The notes under the pieces were generated by a model. The model was given only the letters and a program-made list of their open reading frames with translations. It did not search any database and was not told where the DNA came from. A stretch of 9,755 bases of DNA from JACCXJ01 sp052387115. GTDB taxonomy: Bacteria; Pseudomonadota; Gammaproteobacteria; JACCXJ01. Within the stretch, counting starts at the first letter, position 1, and the number at the start of each line of letters is the position of its first letter. Made by a program: the position numbers and the translations under genes. The DNA lies in assembly GCA_052387115.1 (NCBI GenBank), contig JBQTJM010000261.1, positions 1 to 9,755 on the forward strand. Reading direction: 5' to 3'. This document shows, piece after piece, positions 4,983 through 9,755 of the stretch.

Positions 4983-6452
4983 ATGAAGCAGCGAGCAATC
5001 CTTTCTCGGGTCCTCGTCGCTGCCGCGGCAGCCGGCTATTTCCATCCGCACGACGGGCCGATGGCTGACGGCCTGGAGAGTGCCCCCCAGTCAATTGCCC
5101 CACAGTCAATTGCCCCACAGTCGATCACAGTAAGCTCCCGGTATTTCACCACGGTCATCCCGTCAGGCCTCGGCGGCCCCGAGGACTATTTCTGCCGAAC
5201 CACGACCCAGCGCCAGGCGATCAATACTGCCATCCTGGCCGCCAACCCCGTGCCCACCGGCATCTACGTGATCCTGGACCACGAACACTGCAACCCCTAC
5301 GACAGCGGGGTCCTGATCGGGACCGGGACCCTGGCCAGGTTTCCGGATGTCAATACGCCGACGGAATTGGTCAACGAAACCAAAATGACCGAATGGTATA
5401 ACGACATCAACCAACTGGACAATGCGGGGGTTACCATTCACCTGTTCGTCGCCGACGACGAAGTCGACCGCTATGAGCCCGGTAACACGCGATTCGGCGT
5501 GGTTCCCAAAAGCAGCAATCCGTCCACGAGGACGACGATGTATGGGCGGGAGCGGGAAAACATCTCCGCGCTGGTCGCCAAGTTCAAGCCCCTGACGAAC
5601 CTGGTGTGGGTCGTGGCGGAGGAGTACACAGAAGAGTTTACTACGGCGCGGGTGAGCGATATCGCCCGGCACATACGTTCGCGCGACCCGGCTCACCCGG
5701 TCGGCGCTCACCAGTTGTCTGGTAGCCTGGACCAGACTTCCGCCACCCCGAATTTCGGCTTTCCGACCGATCCCTTCGTCGATTTCCAGATGTTGCAGGT
5801 GAACACCTCCACCACCGGCAAGACCGCCCAGGGCATCGACACGCCGGACGAGGTGTTTACATGGACCAAAAACGCCGTCGACCTGGCCGCGGGGCGCTAC
5901 GCCGTGGTCTTGTCCGATATCACCGCCTGGGACAAGACCCTGCTCGATAATAATACCGGCAGCGGCAGGATCAACCTGCGTCGATCGACGTGGCAGGCCA
6001 TGATGGCGGGGGCCGCCGGTCGGCTGGTGCTCGGGACCTTCGAGGACAGGAACAAGAACAAGATCTATACCGACGATCCCTTGTGGGTTCCGAGCAAAGA
6101 CGAGATGCAGGACTGGGGCAGGGTCACGACCTTCCTCAACTCCGTCACCAGCTTCCGGTCGTACCTCCCCGAGACAGCCGCGAGCTTCAGGACCGGCGCC
6201 ACCAAACGCGTCATGCGGCGATCGAACAACACCGGGTTCTTGCTCTACTCCGAGGCCTGCACCACCGGCGCATCGGTGGGCTTGGGCGCAGGGCTCACGA
6301 GCGGGGGCCGCTACAGCGTCAGGTGGCACGACGCGGTCGACGGTAGCATCGTCAACGGGTCGTTCACGGCCAGCGGCAGCGGCGTGACCCTGATATCGCC
6401 CGCCAATATCGCCAGCGACTGCTTGGTATGGATCCGCCCAGCGCCTGCGTAG
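4983..6452 (+). CDS. Secreted glycoside-hydrolase-like protein (apiosidase/DUF4038-like), 489 aa
   Basis: A complete gene with a good ribosome binding site. Residues 1-22 (MKQRAILSRVLVAAAAAGYF) look like a signal peptide. Residues 35-49 are a PQSIA repeat. The body resembles TIM-barrel hydrolases: residues near 90 (TGIYVILDHEH) read as a barrel strand, and LVWVVAEEYTEE (Glu213-Glu214) sits where related enzymes place the acid/base glutamate. Later come VGAHQLSGS, QMLQVNTS and a Trp-rich LRRSTWQAMMAGAAGRLVLG. The last 80 or so residues (RVMRRSNNTGFLLYSEACTT, then GGRYSVRWHDAVDG) look like the beta-sandwich 'putative collagen-binding' domain that closes DUF4038/apiosidase-type proteins. Substrate is unknown; a role outside the cytoplasm on plant or microbial polysaccharide is inferred. 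It stands alone, between debris and the signalling operon. Confidence 0.55.
   Translation: MKQRAILSRVLVAAAAAGYFHPHDGPMADGLESAPQSIAPQSIAPQSITVSSRYFTTVIPSGLGGPEDYFCRTTTQRQAINTAILAANPVPTGIYVILDHEHCNPYDSGVLIGTGTLARFPDVNTPTELVNETKMTEWYNDINQLDNAGVTIHLFVADDEVDRYEPGNTRFGVVPKSSNPSTRTTMYGRERENISALVAKFKPLTNLVWVVAEEYTEEFTTARVSDIARHIRSRDPAHPVGAHQLSGSLDQTSATPNFGFPTDPFVDFQMLQVNTSTTGKTAQGIDTPDEVFTWTKNAVDLAAGRYAVVLSDITAWDKTLLDNNTGSGRINLRRSTWQAMMAGAAGRLVLGTFEDRNKNKIYTDDPLWVPSKDEMQDWGRVTTFLNSVTSFRSYLPETAASFRTGATKRVMRRSNNTGFLLYSEACTTGASVGLGAGLTSGGRYSVRWHDAVDGSIVNGSFTASGSGVTLISPANIASDCLVWIRPAPA
5085..5129 (+). repeat. Three 15-bp tandem repeats inside the hydrolase-like gene
   Basis: Three 15-base units, the first two nearly identical (cc[c/a]cagtcaattgcc) and the third diverged at its end, encode PQSIA-PQSIA-PQSIT just after the predicted signal peptide. 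The unit length is a multiple of three, so copy-number change would keep the frame and only vary a linker. Confidence 0.85.
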
Positions 6453-6680
6453 TCTGGATCCGCTGAGCCGCGGGCGGCTCCAGCAGGCGGTCGAGCCCCG
6501 GGGCCACCGCTCTCTGTTCGGCAACACCCGTCCCTGCCTGCCGAGGGCCCACCCATCCGGTTCAATCGCCGCTATGCGACAATAGGCCGCACCCTCACCC
6601 CTGAGTACGCGAGGTGGCGTCTGTGCGGTTGGATCCCCGATGCGCCGGCCAAGGCTCGACCTTCACGTTTTCACTCCGCC

Positions 6681-8056
<1,376 letters not shown>

Positions 8057-8060
<4 letters not shown>

Positions 8061-8431
8061 AGGTGGTACTGATCGTCGAGGACAACGACAAGAATAGGAA
8101 GCTCGCGCGCGACGTGCTGCAGGCGAAGGGCTACGCGACCATCGAGGCCGTGAATGGCGAGGACGGTGTGCGGCTCGCCCGGCAGCGCAATCCCGATCTC
8201 GTGCTCATGGACATCCGGCTCCCGGGGATCAGCGGGATTGAAGCGCTCGCAGAGCTACGCGCCGATCCCGAGACCTCGAGCATCCCGGTGGTGGCGCTCA
8301 CCGCCTCGGTCACTTCGACCGACCGAACCCGGATCACGCAGGCCGGATTCGACGCCTTCCTGGCCAAGCCCATGGTCCTGCGCGAGTTCATCGATACCGT
8401 AAGACACCTGCTGGAGAGCGGCCGCAGATGA
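8057..8431 (+). CDS. Single-domain response regulator (CheY/DivK-like), 124 aa
   Basis: A complete receiver domain with no output domain: acidic pocket Glu8-Asp9 (LIVEDND), phospho-acceptor Asp52 (LVLMDIRLPGISG), switch Thr82 (VVALTAS) and Lys104 (FLAKPM). ATG 8057-8059 overlaps the kinase stop (TGA 8058-8060) and its own TGA 8429-8431 overlaps the next ATG, so the three genes are translationally coupled. It probably takes phosphate from the upstream kinase and acts by protein contact, or competes with the second receiver as a phosphate sink. Which of these it does cannot be read from the sequence. Confidence 0.92.
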
Positions 8432-9546
8432 GGATTCCGGCGCGGATCCTGGTCGTGGACGACACACCGGCCAACGTCAAGCTCCTCGCCGATCTGCTGG
8501 CGTTGCAGGGCTATGTCGTCTCCACGGCCGCGAACGGCGAGGAGGCGCTCGCCAAGGTGGCCGCCGAGAGCCCCGATCTGGTGCTGCTCGACATCATGAT
8601 GCCCGGGATCTCCGGCTACGAGGTGTGCCGCAAGATCCGCGACAATCCCGCCACCGCCCTCTTGCCCGTGGTGATCTGCACCTGGCTCGACCCCATTCAG
8701 GAGCGGGTCAAGGGTATTGAGGCGGGCGCGGACGATTTCCTGCCAAAACCGGTCAACCAGCCCGAGCTGTTCGCACGGGTGAAATCGCTCCTGCGTGTGA
8801 AGTCACTCCAGGACGAGGTGAAGCGCCAGGCGGAGCAGCTCGCAGAGTGGAACCGGCAGCTCGAGCGGCGGGTCGCTGAACAGGTCGCCGAGGTGCAGCG
8901 CCTGGCGCGTCTGAAGCGCTTCGTCTCGCCGCGCGTTTGCGAGCTGATCCTGGCCGGCGAAGTGGATGACCCGCTCAGGACCCACCGGCGCGAGGTCACG
9001 ATCGTGTTCACCGATCTGCGCGGCTTCACCGCCTTCAGCGACAGCGCCGAGCCCGAGGAGGTGATGGACGTGCTGCGCGAGTACCACGCCACCCTCGGCC
9101 GCATCGTCATGGCGCACGAGGGCACCATCGAGCACTTCACCGGCGACGGCGTCATGATCCTGTTCAACGATCCGCTAGCGCTCGATGAGCCCGAGCTCTG
9201 CGCGATCCGCATGGCACTCGAGATGCGCGGCGCGGTCGCCGTGCTCGCCGCCGGCTGGAAGAAGCGCGGCCACGATCTCGGCTTCGGTGTGGGGATCGCC
9301 AACGGCTACGCGACCTTAGGCGCGATCGGCTTCGAGGGCCGGCGCGACTACGGCGCGATCGGTCCGGTCACCAATCTTGCGGCGCGCCTGTGCGTCGAGG
9401 CCAACCCCGGCCAGATCCTGGTCCCGCAGCGCCTGTTCGGCAAGGTCGAGGAGCACGTGCAGGCCGAGCCCCTCGGCGAGCTGTCGCTGAAAGGGATACA
9501 CCGGCGCGCGACCGCGTACAACATCGTCGCGCTCTGCTCCTCCTAA
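8428..9546 (+). CDS. Receiver-coiled coil-class III adenylate/guanylate cyclase, 372 aa
   Basis: Residues 1-122 are a receiver domain with Asp11-Asp12, acceptor Asp55 (LVLLDIMMPGISGYE) and Lys107 (FLPKPVN). Residues about 128-160 are a coiled coil (DEVKRQAEQLAEWNRQLERR), followed by the typical RLKRFVSPRVCELI connector. The class III cyclase domain spans about 188-370. Metal-binding Asp196 (VFTDLRGFTAFS) and Asp240 (FTGDGVMILFND) are present, as are Asn316 and Arg320 of TNLAARL. The two base-selecting positions appear to be His236 and Gly309, not the Lys and Asp/Thr of typical adenylate cyclases, so substrate (ATP or GTP) is uncertain. Phosphorylation at Asp55 likely controls cyclase dimerisation. 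It ends at TAA 9544-9546, overlapping the stop of the convergent permease gene. Confidence 0.9.
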   Translation: MRIPARILVVDDTPANVKLLADLLALQGYVVSTAANGEEALAKVAAESPDLVLLDIMMPGISGYEVCRKIRDNPATALLPVVICTWLDPIQERVKGIEAGADDFLPKPVNQPELFARVKSLLRVKSLQDEVKRQAEQLAEWNRQLERRVAEQVAEVQRLARLKRFVSPRVCELILAGEVDDPLRTHRREVTIVFTDLRGFTAFSDSAEPEEVMDVLREYHATLGRIVMAHEGTIEHFTGDGVMILFNDPLALDEPELCAIRMALEMRGAVAVLAAGWKKRGHDLGFGVGIANGYATLGAIGFEGRRDYGAIGPVTNLAARLCVEANPGQILVPQRLFGKVEEHVQAEPLGELSLKGIHRRATAYNIVALCSS

Positions 9547-9755
9547 CGCGCCCGCAGCCTCGGGTTCAGCGCCTCCCGCAAACCTTCGCCCACCAGATTG
9601 AAGGACAGGACCACGATGAGGATGGCAGAGCCGGGGAGGAAGAAGAGCCAGGGGGCGTCGAAGATGAAGTCCTTGCCGTCGGCCAGGATGTTGCCCCAGG
9701 TGGCGTAGGGTGGCTGGACGCCGAAGCCCAAAAAGCTCAGGGCCGATTCGGTCAG
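9543..9755 (-). CDS. ABC transporter permease, DppC/OppC type, C-terminal 70 codons (cut by window edge)
   Basis: Reads LTESALSFLGFGVQPPYATW, then GNILADGKDF, a hydrophobic segment WLFFLPGSAILIVVLSFNLV and the characteristic ending GEGLREALNPRLRAR with TAG 9543-9545. ESALSFLGFGVQPPxxxWG and GDGLRDALDPR-type endings mark the second inner-membrane permease of di/oligopeptide or nickel ABC importers. The last transmembrane helix and cytoplasmic tail are present and the frame runs off the window at its 5' side. It converges with the cyclase gene with no intergenic space, so the two share a 3' boundary but need not be functionally linked. Confidence 0.9.
   Translation of the reverse strand: MTESALSFLGFGVQPPYATWGNILADGKDFIFDAPWLFFLPGSAILIVVLSFNLVGEGLREALNPRLRAR

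Noticed and set aside
5085..5129. Tandem repeats as a possible CRISPR array
   Set aside because: The units are 15 bases, directly adjacent without spacers, and lie inside a coding sequence. No CRISPR array or cas gene is seen in the window.
5163..6527. A 454-codon open frame on the minus strand opposite the hydrolase-like gene
   Set aside because: It mirrors the codon structure of the plus-strand gene, has no recognisable domain, and the plus-strand protein has a signal peptide, a ribosome binding site and domain-like features.

Overview
The window looks like a rearranged accessory region of a GC-rich proteobacterial chromosome that runs into an intact signalling operon. Proteobacterial origin is inferred from high-GC codon use, GAF histidine kinase/receiver/cyclase genes, a peptide-type ABC permease, and DUF4258 with YgiT or DUF2283 partners. 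A gammaproteobacterium is plausible but not provable from this sequence.

Region 1 (1-647) is mostly non-coding debris: a C-rich tract, a strong 18-bp hairpin, the 3' end of an unknown gene and a 93-bp sequence that recurs elsewhere in the window. A 53-codon minus-strand ORF runs into that repeat.

Region 2 (648-4091, all minus strand) is the most interesting part. Three modules lie in tandem, each built as [fragment or 3' end of an Eco57I/type IIG-like DNA methyltransferase-restriction gene] - ATGA overlap - [DUF4258 or similar small RelE/BECR-type protein] - [small partner: YgiT zinc finger or DUF2283]. In transcription order: module A (4084-3004) is a methylase C-terminal piece, DUF4258 and YgiT; module B (3003-2381) is a 38-codon methylase 3' end, a frameshifted toxin-like gene and DUF2283; module C (2302-1204) is a methylase N-terminal piece, DUF4258 and DUF2283. 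A frameshifted DprA-like (SLOG) gene follows at 1200-648. The methylase pieces come from different parts of the protein and none shows the catalytic motifs. The small-gene pairs of modules A and C are intact. I read this as a decayed defence island in which the toxin-antitoxin-like pairs outlived the restriction-modification genes they were coupled to.

Region 3 (4092-4982) is a mosaic: a DnaE OB-domain fragment, the C-terminal end of an RTX calcium-binding repeat protein, and another copy of the 93-bp repeat. Each lacks a credible start.

Region 4 (4983-6452) is one intact gene for a probable secreted glycoside-hydrolase-like protein with three 15-bp tandem repeats just after its signal peptide.

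Region 5 (6681-9546) is a translationally coupled plus-strand operon: GAF histidine kinase, single-domain receiver, and receiver-coiled coil-class III nucleotidyl cyclase, joined by two ATGA overlaps. It suggests phosphorelay control of a cyclic nucleotide signal. It meets, stop codon against stop codon, a convergent ABC transporter permease gene cut by the window edge (9543-9755).
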